A stretch of 64,000 nt of DNA from Frateuria defendens (GTDB taxonomy: Bacteria > Pseudomonadota > Gammaproteobacteria > Xanthomonadales > Rhodanobacteraceae): positions 1 to 64,000 of the forward strand of contig NZ_LFQR01000083.1 of NCBI RefSeq assembly GCF_001182895.1, given 5' to 3'. The position numbers and the translations under genes are program-made. The notes below the pieces were generated by a model. It ran no database searches. It was not told the origin of the DNA and was given only the letters and a program-made list of their open reading frames with translations. Every line of letters begins with the position of its first letter. The stretch's first letter is position 1. Of the stretch, positions 19,299 to 29,800 are shown in pieces.

Positions 19299-20928
19299 AG
19301 CGCTCCCGTCGCCCGCCGAGGCCGTCCCGGCACGACCGGGGCTGGGCCTGTGGAACCTGTACTTCCTGGCGAAGTTCGCGCTGGCGTGGGGCGGCACGCT
19401 CAACCTCCACGCGCTGCCCAACCTGCTGCTGGCCGCGGCGCTGCTGCTGCCGCTCAAGCCGCGCTGGCTGTCGCGGCTGCGCCACCTCGCGGCCGTGCCC
19501 GCCGCCGTGGCGCTGTGCTACTACGACACCTGGCTGCCGCCGTTCGCGCGCCTGCTGGGCGCGCCGGGCGTGCTCGACTTCACGCCGGGCTACCTGCTCG
19601 AACTGGCCGGCCGCTTCGTCGACTGGCACCTGCTCGGCCTGCTCGCGCTGCTCGTGCTCGGTTACGTGCTGCTCGCGCCCTGGCTGCGCCTGACCACCGT
19701 CAGCCTCGCCGGCCTGCTGTGGCTGGCCCTGCTCGCCGTGCCGCGCCCCGCGGGCTGGACGGCCGCGACCGAGGCGGCGCAGGCGTCGGCCCCGGCGGCC
19801 TCCGGCTCGGCGCCGGCCAGCCAGAACAGCGGCCCGGCCGACAACGCCACCCTCGACGCCTACCTGGCGCGCTTCTACCAGGACGAGGCGGCCCGGCATA
19901 CCGAGTTCCCCGCGCCGGCCGCCGACGCCGAACCGTTCGACCTGCTGGTCATCAACATCTGCTCGCTCGCCTGGGACGACCTGGACGAAGTCGGGCTGCG
20001 CGACAACACGCTGCTGCGCAAGATGGACGTGGTCTTCGACGACTTCGATTCGGCCACCTCCTACAGCGGCCCCGCCGCCATCCGCCTGCTGCGCGCGAGC
20101 TGCGGGCAGGGTTCGCACGCGCAGCTCTACCAGCCGGCCGACCCGCGCTGCGAACTGTTCGAGAACCTGGCGCGGCTCGGCTTCAGCGACGAGCTCGCGC
20201 TCAACCACGACGGCCACTTCGACCACTTCCTGGACGAGCTGCACCAGCAGGGCGGCCTCGCCGCCGCGCCCTTCGATACCTCGCGCCTGCCCCGCGCGCT
20301 GAGCGCGTTCGACGGCTCGCCGATCAAGCGTGACCACGACGTGCTGGCCGCCTGGTGGCAGCACCGGCTCGGCGAGCGCAGCCCCCGCACGGCACTGTTC
20401 TACAACACCATCAGCCTGCACGACGGCAACCGCCTGCTTGGTGCCGACGGTCGCTCCGGCACCGACTACAGGCCGCGAGCGCAGCAGCTGTTCGACGACC
20501 TCTCGCGCTTCGTGGACGAGCTCGCGCGCAGCGGCCGGCGCGTGGCGCTGGTGATCGTCCCCGAGCACGGCGCGGCGCTGCGCGGCGACCGCATGCAGAT
20601 CCCCGGTTTGCGCGAGATCCCCAGCCCCGCGATCACCCACGTGCCGGTGGCCGTGAAGCTGATCGGCATGGGTACGCCGCCCATGGGCGGTCCGCTGCAC
20701 GTGGCCGCGCCGAGCAGCTACCTGGCGATCTCCGAGCTGGTGTCGCGCCTCTACGCCGCCAGCGCGCAGCATCCGGCCGCCTACGACTGGCAGGCACTGC
20801 TGCGCGACCTGCCGCAGACCGCGCCGGAGGCCGAGGACGAGGGCGCCAAGGTGATCGAGTACGCGGGCAAGCCCCACGTGCAACTCAAGGGCGAGTCCGA
20901 GTGGCTGCCCTATCCACAGAACCCGTGA
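19285..20928 (+). CDS. bcsG: Cellulose phosphoethanolamine transferase BcsG
   Basis: A 547-residue inner-membrane enzyme that moves phosphoethanolamine from phosphatidylethanolamine onto nascent cellulose. The N-terminal 160 residues hold about five transmembrane helices; the rest is a periplasmic alkaline-phosphatase-like domain. The nucleophile is Ser261 in TSYSGPAAIRLLRASCGQ, followed by the conserved Cys. The zinc-binding region includes VPEHGAALRGDRM, and FYNTISLHDGN is also conserved. All catalytic motifs seen in E. coli BcsG are present, so the organism likely makes pEtN-cellulose. A GGCAGGAA ribosome binding site precedes the ATG. Confidence 0.95.
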   Translation: MARTEALPSPAEAVPARPGLGLWNLYFLAKFALAWGGTLNLHALPNLLLAAALLLPLKPRWLSRLRHLAAVPAAVALCYYDTWLPPFARLLGAPGVLDFTPGYLLELAGRFVDWHLLGLLALLVLGYVLLAPWLRLTTVSLAGLLWLALLAVPRPAGWTAATEAAQASAPAASGSAPASQNSGPADNATLDAYLARFYQDEAARHTEFPAPAADAEPFDLLVINICSLAWDDLDEVGLRDNTLLRKMDVVFDDFDSATSYSGPAAIRLLRASCGQGSHAQLYQPADPRCELFENLARLGFSDELALNHDGHFDHFLDELHQQGGLAAAPFDTSRLPRALSAFDGSPIKRDHDVLAAWWQHRLGERSPRTALFYNTISLHDGNRLLGADGRSGTDYRPRAQQLFDDLSRFVDELARSGRRVALVIVPEHGAALRGDRMQIPGLREIPSPAITHVPVAVKLIGMGTPPMGGPLHVAAPSSYLAISELVSRLYAASAQHPAAYDWQALLRDLPQTAPEAEDEGAKVIEYAGKPHVQLKGESEWLPYPQNP

Positions 20929-20938
20929 CCGCCTGCCG

Positions 20939-21145
20939 ATGAACACGCCCCTGCCCATCCGCGCCACGCGCGAAGACGACATCGCCAACCTGCGCCAGTC
21001 CCTGCAGCTGCCGCAGTTCAACTACGTGGATTTTTCCGCCCATCGGGAGCGGGAGGAAGCGCTGCAGCGCTGGCCGCTGCTGCGGGAACTCGACCGCATC
21101 GAGGCGGCCGGGCGCGCAGCCGCCGCGGAGCGGGTCGGCGCATGA
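20939..21145 (+). CDS. bcsR: Cellulose biosynthesis protein BcsR
   Basis: A 68-residue protein of the BcsR/YhjR family. The conserved core DDIANLRQSLQLPQFNYVDFS and the ALQRWPLLRELDRIE end match it (given in parts). BcsR binds BcsQ and together they help assemble and stabilise the synthase. It starts 10 bases after bcsG and overlaps bcsQ by 4 bases. Confidence 0.9.
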   Translation: MNTPLPIRATREDDIANLRQSLQLPQFNYVDFSAHREREEALQRWPLLRELDRIEAAGRAAAAERVGA

Positions 21146-21906
21146 GCAGCCTGGCGCTGCATGGCGTCCGCGGCGGCGCGGGCACCAGCTCGCTGCTGGC
21201 CGGGCTCGGCTATGCCCTGCACCAGCTAGGCCAGCGCGTGCTGCTGGTCGACCTGTGCCCGGAGAACCTGCTGCGCCTGCATTTCAACCTCGACCTGGCG
21301 CTGGAGGCAGGCTGGGCGCGCGCCGACCTCGACCAGCGCCCGTGGCATGAGGCCGCCTACCGCGTGCTGCCCAACCTGCACCTCCTGCCCTACGGCCGGG
21401 TTTCGCCCGGCGAATACCGCAGCCTCGAGCAGCGCCTGGCGCAGGCGCCCGAGCGCTGGGCGCAGCGCAGGCAGAACCTGGAGGAACGCTTCGACTGGGT
21501 GCTGTTCGACCTGCCCCAGCGCCTGCCCGGCCACGTGCGCCCCTTCCTCGGCCACGACGGCTGCCGCCTGCAGCTGCGGACCGTCAACGTGGATCCGGCC
21601 TGCTATGCGCTGCTCGCCCTGCGCGGGGACGAGCCCCCGCACGGCGAGCGGCTGCTGGTGAACCGGTACGACCCCGCCCACCCGCTGGAGCGCGACCTGA
21701 TGCAGGTCTGGCTCGACCGCTACGAAGACCGCCTGGTGCCGCAGGCGGTGCATGAGGACACGGCCATGCGCGAGGCGATGGCGCACCAGATGCCGGTCGG
21801 CCACCACGCGCCGCACAGCCTCGCCGCCAAGGAACTCGCCAGCGTCGCCACCTGGTGCCTCGCGCAGGTGGCGCGGCGCGGCCGTGGCGCGGAAGTGCAG
21901 GCGTGA
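21142..21906 (+). CDS. bcsQ: Cellulose biosynthesis ATPase BcsQ (ParA/MinD-like)
   Basis: A 254-residue SIMIBI-class ATPase. The P-loop is GVRGGAGTSSLLAGL, the same Lys-poor variant (RGG-x-GT) as E. coli BcsQ. It is followed by LLVDLCPENLLRLHFN (Walker A' / signature region) and WVLFDLPQ (Walker B). BcsQ acts with BcsR in regulating and placing the synthase. Coupled to bcsR (ATGA) and to bcsA (GTGA). Confidence 0.93.
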   Translation: MSSLALHGVRGGAGTSSLLAGLGYALHQLGQRVLLVDLCPENLLRLHFNLDLALEAGWARADLDQRPWHEAAYRVLPNLHLLPYGRVSPGEYRSLEQRLAQAPERWAQRRQNLEERFDWVLFDLPQRLPGHVRPFLGHDGCRLQLRTVNVDPACYALLALRGDEPPHGERLLVNRYDPAHPLERDLMQVWLDRYEDRLVPQAVHEDTAMREAMAHQMPVGHHAPHSLAAKELASVATWCLAQVARRGRGAEVQA

Positions 21907-24521
21907 GCCTCGCCTACCGCAGCTATCGCCATTTCCGCCAGCAGCGCGGCGCGGCGCCGGCCACCGCGCTGTGGTGCTGGCTGCTGCAAGGCCTGTGCTG
22001 GCTGCTGCTGCCGCTGGAAGGGCCGGCCTGGCGCCGCGCGCTGGATACGCCGGGCGGCGCGTTCGCCCACCTGGATGGCCGGCGGCTGCGCTTCGGCGAC
22101 CCGCTGCGCGTGGCGATCCAGGCCGCGTGGCTGCTGCTCGTGCGCACGCCGGCGGAGCGGGCGCGCCCGCGCGCACAACGCCTGAAGGCCGCCGCCGGCG
22201 GGCGCTGGCGGCGCCTGTGGCAACGGGGGCGGCAGGCAGCCGGCGCCTATGCGGCAACGCTGCACCGCCTGCCCGCGCGCGTGCGCGGCAGCGCGCCGTG
22301 GCAGGCGCTGCGCCGGCGCGCCAACGGCCTGCGCCCGCGCTCGCGCCGCTGGCTCACCGCCGCGCTCGCCCTGCTGGCGGCGGGGCTGGCGCTGCTGTGC
22401 GTCACCGAGCCGTTCGGCTACCTGGCGCAATTTGTCTTCGTGCTGCTGATGTGGGTCATCGCCATGGTGGTACGCCGGCTGCCGGGGCGGCTCTCCACGC
22501 TGGTCCTGGCGGTGCTCTCGATCACCGTGTCGTGCCGCTACCTGTGGTGGCGCTACACCGCCACGCTGAACTGGAACAGCCCGCTCGACTTCGCCTGCGG
22601 CATGATCCTGCTCGCCGCCGAGACGTACTCCTGGCTGGTGCTGATGCTGGGCTACGTACAGACCATCTGGCCGCTGCAGCGCAAGCCCGCGTCGCTGCCG
22701 GCGGACCTCTCGCGCTGGCCCAGCGTGGACGTGCTGATCCCTACCTACAACGAAGACCTCGCCCTGGTGCGGCATACGGTCTACGCCGCGATGGGCATCG
22801 ACTGGCCAAAGGACAAGCTGCGCATCCACATCCTCGACGACGGCCGCCGCCCGGCCTTCCGCGAGTTCGCGCAGGCAGCGGGCGTGGGCTACATCGCCCG
22901 CACCGACAACCGCCACGCCAAGGCCGGCAACCTCAACCACGCGCTGCCGCAGCTTAAGGGCGAGCTGGTGGCGATCTTCGACAGCGACCACCTGCCGGCG
23001 CGCTCGTTCCTGCAGGTGACGGTGGGCTGGTTCCTGCGCGACCGCCGGCTGGCGCTGGTGCAGACGCCGCACCACTTCTTCTCGCCCGACCCGTTCGAGC
23101 GCAACCTCGGCATCTTCCGGCACACCCCCAACGAGGGCGAGCTGTTCTACGGCCTGGTGCAGGACGGCAACGACCTGTGGGACGCGGCGTTCTTCTGCGG
23201 CTCCTGCGCGGTGCTGCGGCGCGCGGCCATCGACGACATCGGCGGCTTCGCGGTGGAGACGGTGACGGAGGACGCGCACACCGCGCTGCGCCTGCACCGC
23301 CGCGGCTGGCACTCGGCCTACCTGCGCATCCCGCAGGCGGCGGGCCTGGCCACCGGCAGCCTGGCCGCGCACGTCAGCCAGCGCATCCGCTGGGCGCGCG
23401 GCATGGCGCAGATCTTCCGCATCGACAATCCGCTGTTCGGCAAGGGGCTCTCGGTCTTCCAGCGGCTGTGCTACGCCAACGCCATGCTGCACTTCCTGGC
23501 CGGCCTGCCGCGGCTGGTGTTCCTCACCGCGCCGCTGGCCTTCCTGCTGCTGCACGTCTACATCATCTACGCGCCGGCGCTGGCGATCCTGCTGTTCGTG
23601 CTGCCGCACATGATCCACGCCAGCCTCGCCAACGCGCGCCTGCAGGGCGTGTACCGGCGCCCGTTCTGGGGCGAGGTGTACGAGACGGTGCTGGCCTGGT
23701 ACATCGCCCGCCCCACCACGCTGGCGCTGATCAACCCGAAGAAGGGCGCCTTCAACGTCACCGCCAAGGACGAGGTGCAGAGCCAGGACTGGTTCGACTG
23801 GCGCATCGCCAAGCCCTACCTGCTGCTGGCGGCGCTGAACGTGGTGGGCCTGGGCTTCGCCGCGTGGCGCCTGGCGCACGGGCCGGCGGACGAGATCGGC
23901 ACGCTCATCGTCAGCTCGCTGTGGGTGCTCTACAACCTGCTGATCATCGGCGGCGCCATCGCGGTGGCCGCGGAGGTGCGCCAGCTGCGGCGCTCGCCTC
24001 GCGTGTCGGCCCGGCTGCCGGCGGCGCTGCGCACTGCGGACGGCCACATGCACGCGTGCACCTTGAGCGATTTCTCCGACGACAGCGTCGGCCTCGAGCT
24101 GGCCGCCGCGCTCGACCTCGCGCCCGGCACGGCCGTGTCGCTGCTGCTGCACCGTGGCACGCGGGAGTTCGTGTTCGAGGGCCGCGTGCAGCGCAGCCTC
24201 GGCCGGCGCCTGGGACTGCGGCTGGACGCGATGGACACACGGCGCCAGATCGACTTCGTGCAATGCACCTTCGCCCGCGCCGACGCCTGGCTGGACTGGC
24301 ACGACGGCTTCCGCCTGCCGAGCCTGGTGAGCAGCCTGCTCAGCGTCTTCGCACTCGGCGGACGCGGCTACCTGCGGCTGGCCGAACACCCGCCGGCCGT
24401 GCTGCGCCCGCCGCTGCGCCAGCTCGGCCGGCTGTTGCGCTGGCTCGCCAGCTTCCTGCCGCGCCCCGCGCTTCCACTACGGCCCGCCATGCGGCCCTCT
24501 GCTCCAGGTTCGACGCCATGA
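21903..24521 (+). CDS. bcsA: Cellulose synthase catalytic subunit BcsA
   Basis: An 872-residue processive GT2 enzyme that polymerises UDP-glucose into beta-1,4-glucan and threads it through its own membrane channel. Motifs: LIPTYNED, ILDDG (first Asp), IFDSDHLPA (DxD), TVTEDAHTA (catalytic TED) and QRIRW (QxxRW), flanked by about eight transmembrane helices. The C-terminal PilZ domain has the c-di-GMP arginines (R696-RSP-R700) but its second motif reads DFSDDS instead of D-x-S-x-x-G (Ser728). I chose the GTG at 21903 because it forms a GTGA overlap with bcsQ; another GTG lies at 21855. Confidence 0.95.
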   Translation: MSLAYRSYRHFRQQRGAAPATALWCWLLQGLCWLLLPLEGPAWRRALDTPGGAFAHLDGRRLRFGDPLRVAIQAAWLLLVRTPAERARPRAQRLKAAAGGRWRRLWQRGRQAAGAYAATLHRLPARVRGSAPWQALRRRANGLRPRSRRWLTAALALLAAGLALLCVTEPFGYLAQFVFVLLMWVIAMVVRRLPGRLSTLVLAVLSITVSCRYLWWRYTATLNWNSPLDFACGMILLAAETYSWLVLMLGYVQTIWPLQRKPASLPADLSRWPSVDVLIPTYNEDLALVRHTVYAAMGIDWPKDKLRIHILDDGRRPAFREFAQAAGVGYIARTDNRHAKAGNLNHALPQLKGELVAIFDSDHLPARSFLQVTVGWFLRDRRLALVQTPHHFFSPDPFERNLGIFRHTPNEGELFYGLVQDGNDLWDAAFFCGSCAVLRRAAIDDIGGFAVETVTEDAHTALRLHRRGWHSAYLRIPQAAGLATGSLAAHVSQRIRWARGMAQIFRIDNPLFGKGLSVFQRLCYANAMLHFLAGLPRLVFLTAPLAFLLLHVYIIYAPALAILLFVLPHMIHASLANARLQGVYRRPFWGEVYETVLAWYIARPTTLALINPKKGAFNVTAKDEVQSQDWFDWRIAKPYLLLAALNVVGLGFAAWRLAHGPADEIGTLIVSSLWVLYNLLIIGGAIAVAAEVRQLRRSPRVSARLPAALRTADGHMHACTLSDFSDDSVGLELAAALDLAPGTAVSLLLHRGTREFVFEGRVQRSLGRRLGLRLDAMDTRRQIDFVQCTFARADAWLDWHDGFRLPSLVSSLLSVFALGGRGYLRLAEHPPAVLRPPLRQLGRLLRWLASFLPRPALPLRPAMRPSAPGSTP

Positions 24522-26806
24522 GTCATTTCCCGATCACGCGCTGGCTTCCCCTCGCGGCGCTGCTGAGTTTCGGCTGCGCCTTCGCCGCCTCCGCCGCTAC
24601 CGCGCCGGCTGCCACGCCGGTAGCGGCCGGCAGCGTCGCCGCGGCGCCGGCCGCGCCGTCCTGGCAAGCCGACTACGGCTTCGGGGAGCTCGGGAAGCGC
24701 AGCGACATGCTGCTGCTCGGCATCCGCAACACCGAGCAGATCGAGTTCCGCCTGCGCCGCGACCGCATCGCCCGCAGCGCCGTGCTGGACCTCAGCTACA
24801 CGCCCTCGCCCGCGCTGCTGCCCACGCTCTCGCACCTGCGCGTGTACCTCAACGATCAGCTGATGGGCGTGCTGCCCATCGCCAAAGAAGACCTCGGCCA
24901 GCGCGTGCGCCGCCAGCTGCCGCTCGACGCGCGCCTGCTCACCGACTTCAACCGCGTGCGGCTGGAGTTCGTGGGCCACTACGACAGCACCTGCGAGGAC
25001 ATGGCCAACAGCACCCTGTGGGTGAACATCGGCCACGACAGCGCGATCCGCCTCGCCGGCGAGGCGCTGGCGATACAGGACGACCTCGCCAACTTCCCGC
25101 TGCCCTTCTTCGACCCGCGCGACCCGGCCAAGCTCGAACTGCCGGTGGTGTTCGCCGGCAGCCCGTCGGTGGGCAGCCAGCGCGCGGCGGCGATCGCGGC
25201 CTCGTATTTCGGCAGCCAGGCCGGCTGGTGGCGGCAGGCGCACTTCCCGGTGCGCTTCGGCGACCTGCCCGCCAGCGGCAACGCCGTGGTGTTCGCCACC
25301 AACGACCGGCGCCCGGCCTTCCTCGCCGCGCATCCGGCCGTGGACGGGCCGGTGGTCGAGCTGGCCGACCGCCCGGGCGCGGAGCACGGCAAGCTGCTGC
25401 TGGTGCTCGGCCGCAACGACGCCGACCTGGAACTGGCGGCGAGCGCGCTGGCCGCGGGCAGCACGCTTTTCCGCGGCCGGCAAGTGAAGATCGACCAGCT
25501 GCAGCCGCTCGCACCGCGCAAGCCCTACGACGCGCCCAACTGGACCCGCACCGACCGCCCGGTGCGGCTGGTGGAACTGCTCGACTACCCGCAGCAGATG
25601 CAGATCGGCGGGCTGTTCCCGCGCCCGATCACGGTGAACCTCAACCTGCCGCCCGACCTCTTCGTGTGGCGCAACCAGGGCATCCCGCTGCGCCTGCTCT
25701 ATCGCTACACGCCGCCGCCGGGCGACGACGAGTCGCGCCTCACCGTCAGCGTCAACGACCAGTTCATCGCCAGCCTGCCGCTGGTGGGCGGCCCGCACCG
25801 CGGCAAGCTCGAACAGCTGCGCCTGCCTGTGCTGAGCGGCGACGCCGGCGCCAGCGACAAGCTGCTGATCCCCGCGCTCAAGATCGGCGACCACAACCAG
25901 CTGCGCTTCGACTTCAGCTTCGCCAGCGTGGTCGGCAGCGCGCAGCGCGACGTGTGCCGGACCACGCTGCCGGTGAACGTGCAGGGCGCGGTGGAGGACG
26001 ATTCCACCATCGACTTCTCCGGCTTCCAGCACTACATCGGCCTGCCCGACCTGGCCGCCTTCGCGCTCAGCGGCTTTCCCTTCAGCCGCATGGCCGATCT
26101 GTCCGAGACGGTGGCGCTGGTGCCGGCCAACGCCAGCCGCGAGCAGGTGGGCACCCTGCTCGACCTGGTCGGCGGCCTCGGCGCGCAGACCGGCTACCCG
26201 GCGCTGGGCCTGCGCGTCACCGACGACTGGAAGCAGGCCGCCGCCAGCGACGCCGACCTGCTGCTGATCGGCACCCTGCCGGCCGAACTGCGCGAGCGCG
26301 CGGACCCGGCCCTGCTGCTGGAGAACCAGCGCAGCGTGCTGCGCCAGGCCGGCGGCCGCCCGCCCGCCGAGGCGGCGCTGGACGCGCGGCTGCAAACCAC
26401 CGGCGACGGCGCGCCCGTGAACCGCGTGGCCGTCAGCTCGAGCGCGCCGCTGGCGGCGATCCTCGGCATGCAGTCGCCGTTCCATCCGCAGCGCAGCATC
26501 GTGGCGCTGGAAGGCAACCAGCCGGCCGACTACGCGCTGTTGCAGGACACGCTCGGCGACATCGGCAAGCGTGCCGCGGTGGCGGGCTCGGTCGCGCTGA
26601 TCCGCAGCAGCGGCGTCAGCAGCCAGTTCGTCGGCGAGCACTACTACGTGGGCAACCTGCCCTGGTGGCTGCTGCTGTGGTTCCACCTCTCCGGCCACCC
26701 GCTGCTGCTGGCCGCGCTGGCCACGCTGGCAGTGGTGCTGGCGGCCTTCCTGCTGTGGCTCGCGCTGCGCCGGGTCGCCGCCCGCCGCGTGGCGCAGGGC
26801 GACTGA
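24518..26806 (+). CDS. bcsB: Cellulose synthase periplasmic subunit BcsB
   Basis: A 762-residue protein with a Sec signal peptide (about 1-27, ending AASAA), two repeats of carbohydrate-binding and flavodoxin-like domains, and one C-terminal transmembrane anchor (LLLAALATLAVVLAAFLLWL) that docks on BcsA. The motifs GHYDSTCEDM and FASVVGSAQRD are typical of the family. It guides cellulose across the periplasm. Coupled to bcsA by an ATGA overlap. Confidence 0.95.
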   Translation: MSHFPITRWLPLAALLSFGCAFAASAATAPAATPVAAGSVAAAPAAPSWQADYGFGELGKRSDMLLLGIRNTEQIEFRLRRDRIARSAVLDLSYTPSPALLPTLSHLRVYLNDQLMGVLPIAKEDLGQRVRRQLPLDARLLTDFNRVRLEFVGHYDSTCEDMANSTLWVNIGHDSAIRLAGEALAIQDDLANFPLPFFDPRDPAKLELPVVFAGSPSVGSQRAAAIAASYFGSQAGWWRQAHFPVRFGDLPASGNAVVFATNDRRPAFLAAHPAVDGPVVELADRPGAEHGKLLLVLGRNDADLELAASALAAGSTLFRGRQVKIDQLQPLAPRKPYDAPNWTRTDRPVRLVELLDYPQQMQIGGLFPRPITVNLNLPPDLFVWRNQGIPLRLLYRYTPPPGDDESRLTVSVNDQFIASLPLVGGPHRGKLEQLRLPVLSGDAGASDKLLIPALKIGDHNQLRFDFSFASVVGSAQRDVCRTTLPVNVQGAVEDDSTIDFSGFQHYIGLPDLAAFALSGFPFSRMADLSETVALVPANASREQVGTLLDLVGGLGAQTGYPALGLRVTDDWKQAAASDADLLLIGTLPAELRERADPALLLENQRSVLRQAGGRPPAEAALDARLQTTGDGAPVNRVAVSSSAPLAAILGMQSPFHPQRSIVALEGNQPADYALLQDTLGDIGKRAAVAGSVALIRSSGVSSQFVGEHYYVGNLPWWLLLWFHLSGHPLLLAALATLAVVLAAFLLWLALRRVAARRVAQGD

Positions 26807-26808
26807 GC

Positions 26809-29800
26809 ATGCCGCGCAGGCGCACCACCGACGAGCGGATGCGCGGCCTGCGCCGGCCGCGCCGCGGCCGGCAGGCGGCGGGCGGGATGGTCGGCCTGCT
26901 GCTGGCGTTCGGCGGCTGGCCGCACGGCGCCCTCGCGGACACGCCGGCCGCGCCGGTGGTCGCCAGCCAGCGCGACTGGCTGCTGGCCCAGATCCGCCTC
27001 GGCGAGGCCACCGGCAGCATCGAACTGTCGGCGGACGCGCTGCGCCGGCTGCGCCTGATCGCACCCGACGATCCCAAGACGCTCGCCGCCGGCATCCGCC
27101 TCGCCCTGCGCCAGCGCCAGCCGCAGCAGGCCGACGCCCTGCTGGCCCGCCTGCGCGCCCGCGCGCCCGGCTCGGCGGAGCTGGCCGAATCCGACGCCCT
27201 GCTGGCCCTGAGCCGGCCCGCCGGCCAGCAGGCGCTGCAACAGGCGCATCTGCTCGCCACCGCCGGGCACGGCAGCGAGGCGCTGGCCGCTTACCGGAAA
27301 CTGTTCGGCGATCCTCCGCCGGGGCTCGAGCTGGGCGTGGAGTACTGGCGCCTGCGCAGCGCTGTGCCCGGCCAGCGCAAGCCGGCCATCGCCAGGCTCA
27401 CCGCGCTGGAGCGCGACTACCCCGGCAACGTGCCGCTGCGCCAGCTGCTGGCGAACCTGCTGTTCGACGACGGCCGGCCCGCCGAGGCCCTGGCGCTGCT
27501 GCGGCAGATGGGCGCCGACCCGAATGCGCGCGAGCTGGCGGCCCAGCGCGAATTCGGCTACCTGAAGAACCTGCCGACCTCGGCCGCCGCCGCGAGCGCC
27601 TTGCAGGCCTTCGCCGATCGCTACCCGTCCTCGCCGCTGGCGGGTGACGCGCGCGGGCAGGTCGACCAGATGCGCGCGCAGCTGGCCGACCCCGCGTGGC
27701 AGGCGAAACGCACGGGCCTGGACCTGCTCGAGCGCCAGCACAATGCCGAGGCCGAAAACGCCCTGCGCCGCGCCCTGCGCGGCCACCCGGACGATGCCGC
27801 CGCGCTCGGCAACCTGGGCCTCGCGGTGCTGCGGCAAGGCCGGCGCGAGGAAGCCCTGGGCTATTTCCGGCAGGCCGCGAAGCGCGAGCAGGACAGCCGC
27901 TACGCCGGCAAGTGGCGCGACCTCGCCGCCTCCACCCGCTTCTGGCTCGGCCTGCAGCAGGCCGGCGCGGCGCTGGAGGCCGGGCAGGTCGCGCCGGCGA
28001 AGGCGCTCTACCTCGCCGCCCGGCGCGAGCAGCCGCGCAACCTCGAGGCCACGCTCGGCCTCGCCAACGTCGCTCTGGCCGAAGGCCGCGACGAGGAGGC
28101 CGAGCGCCAGTTCCAGGCGGCCTTGCGCCTCGACCCCGGTAACGAGCGCGCGGTGCGCGGACTGATGCAGCGCTACGCCGCGCAGGACCGCGCCAAGGCC
28201 ACCGCCTACGCGAACACGCTGCCGCCGGCGCAGCGCCGGGCCTATGCCGGCCTCCTGCGCGGCTGGCAGCGCGAGCGGCTGGAACGCGAGGCGGAAAACA
28301 CCGGCGACGCGGCGCGCGCCATCGGCCTGCTCGAAGCGGCCCGGCAACTGGCCCCGGACGACGCCTGGCTGACCTACCGGCTGGCCGGCCGGCTGCGCGC
28401 GCAGCGGCGCGTCGCCGAGGCCGACGCGGCCTTCGCCGCCCTGCTGGCGCGCAACGGCGGGAACCCCGAGGCGCGCCACGCCCACGCGCTCTACCTGGCC
28501 TCCGGCGACCAGGACGCCGCGGCGCTGGCCTCGCTGCACGCCATCGCGCCGGCGCACTGGACCGCAGACATGCGCGAGCTGGCCGCGCGCCTGGAACGCG
28601 AGCAGTTGTTCGCGCACGCCGAGGCGCTGCGCGGCACCGGCCGCGAACGCGAGGCCATCGCCCTGCTGCAACGCCAGCCGCACAGCGTCGAGTTCGACCT
28701 GCGGCTGGCCGACTGGGCGCAGCAACGCAAGGACTACCGGCAGGCACTGCGGCGCTACGCCCAGGTGCTGGCCGCCCGGCCCGACAACGCCGACGCCCGC
28801 CTGGGCCGGATCGAGACCTGGCTCGACGCCGGCGACCTCGACCGTGCCCGCCAAGCCCTGCAAACGCAGGCGCCGGCACTGCCGCCCACGGCGATCAACG
28901 CACGCCGCCGGCTGGCGATGGCCTGGGCACGCGCCGGCGACCCCGGCCGCGCCCGCGCGCTGATGCGCGAACTGCTGGCCCGGCAGAGTGCGCCCGCTGC
29001 CCTGCTCCACCGCGACGCCGCGCGCCTGCTGCGCAGGGACGACCCGCAACGCGCCCTGGACGAATACGCCCTGGCCCTGCGCGACAACGGCCTGCTCGCC
29101 GCCGGCCAGGCCGCGCCGCGCGACGACCGCGCGCTCACCCTCGCCAGCCGCGAGCACGACGGCGACGACTGGCTGCGGCGCAGCCTGCGCGACGACGTGG
29201 ACACGCTCTACCGCCAGCAGAACCCCACCCTCGCCGTGGCCGACGACTACGGCTGGCGCCACAACGGCACGCCCGGCCTCTCGCGCCTGCGCAACGACAC
29301 CGGCATCGCCCACCTGGAACTGCCCTGGCAGGGCGGCCAGGCGTTCCTGCGCGCCGAGCACGTGCGCCTCGACGCCGGCGGCTTCGCCACCGGCGCGGAC
29401 GGCCGCTACACGGATGACTTCGGCAGCTGCCGCTTCGCCACGCCCGACAGCGACGGCGCCGCGCAGACCCTCCCCGGCTGCACCGGCCATCGCCGGCAGC
29501 AGGCCAGCGGCACCGGCATCGCCGCCGGCTGGCGCAGCGCGGACGGCAACCTCGCCTTCGACCTCGGCCACTCGCCGTTCGGCTTCCCCGTCGGCAACTG
29601 GCTCGGCGGCGTGAGCGGGGGCGGCGACTTCGGCGTGCTCGGCTACACGCTCACCGCCTCGCGCCGGCCGATGACCAACTCGCTGCTCTCCTACGCCGGC
29701 GCCGTGGATCCGCGCACCGGCATCCGCTGGGGCGGCGTCACCGCCAACGGCGTCACGCTGAATCTCAGCTACGACCAGGGCGGGCGCAACGGCGTGTGGG

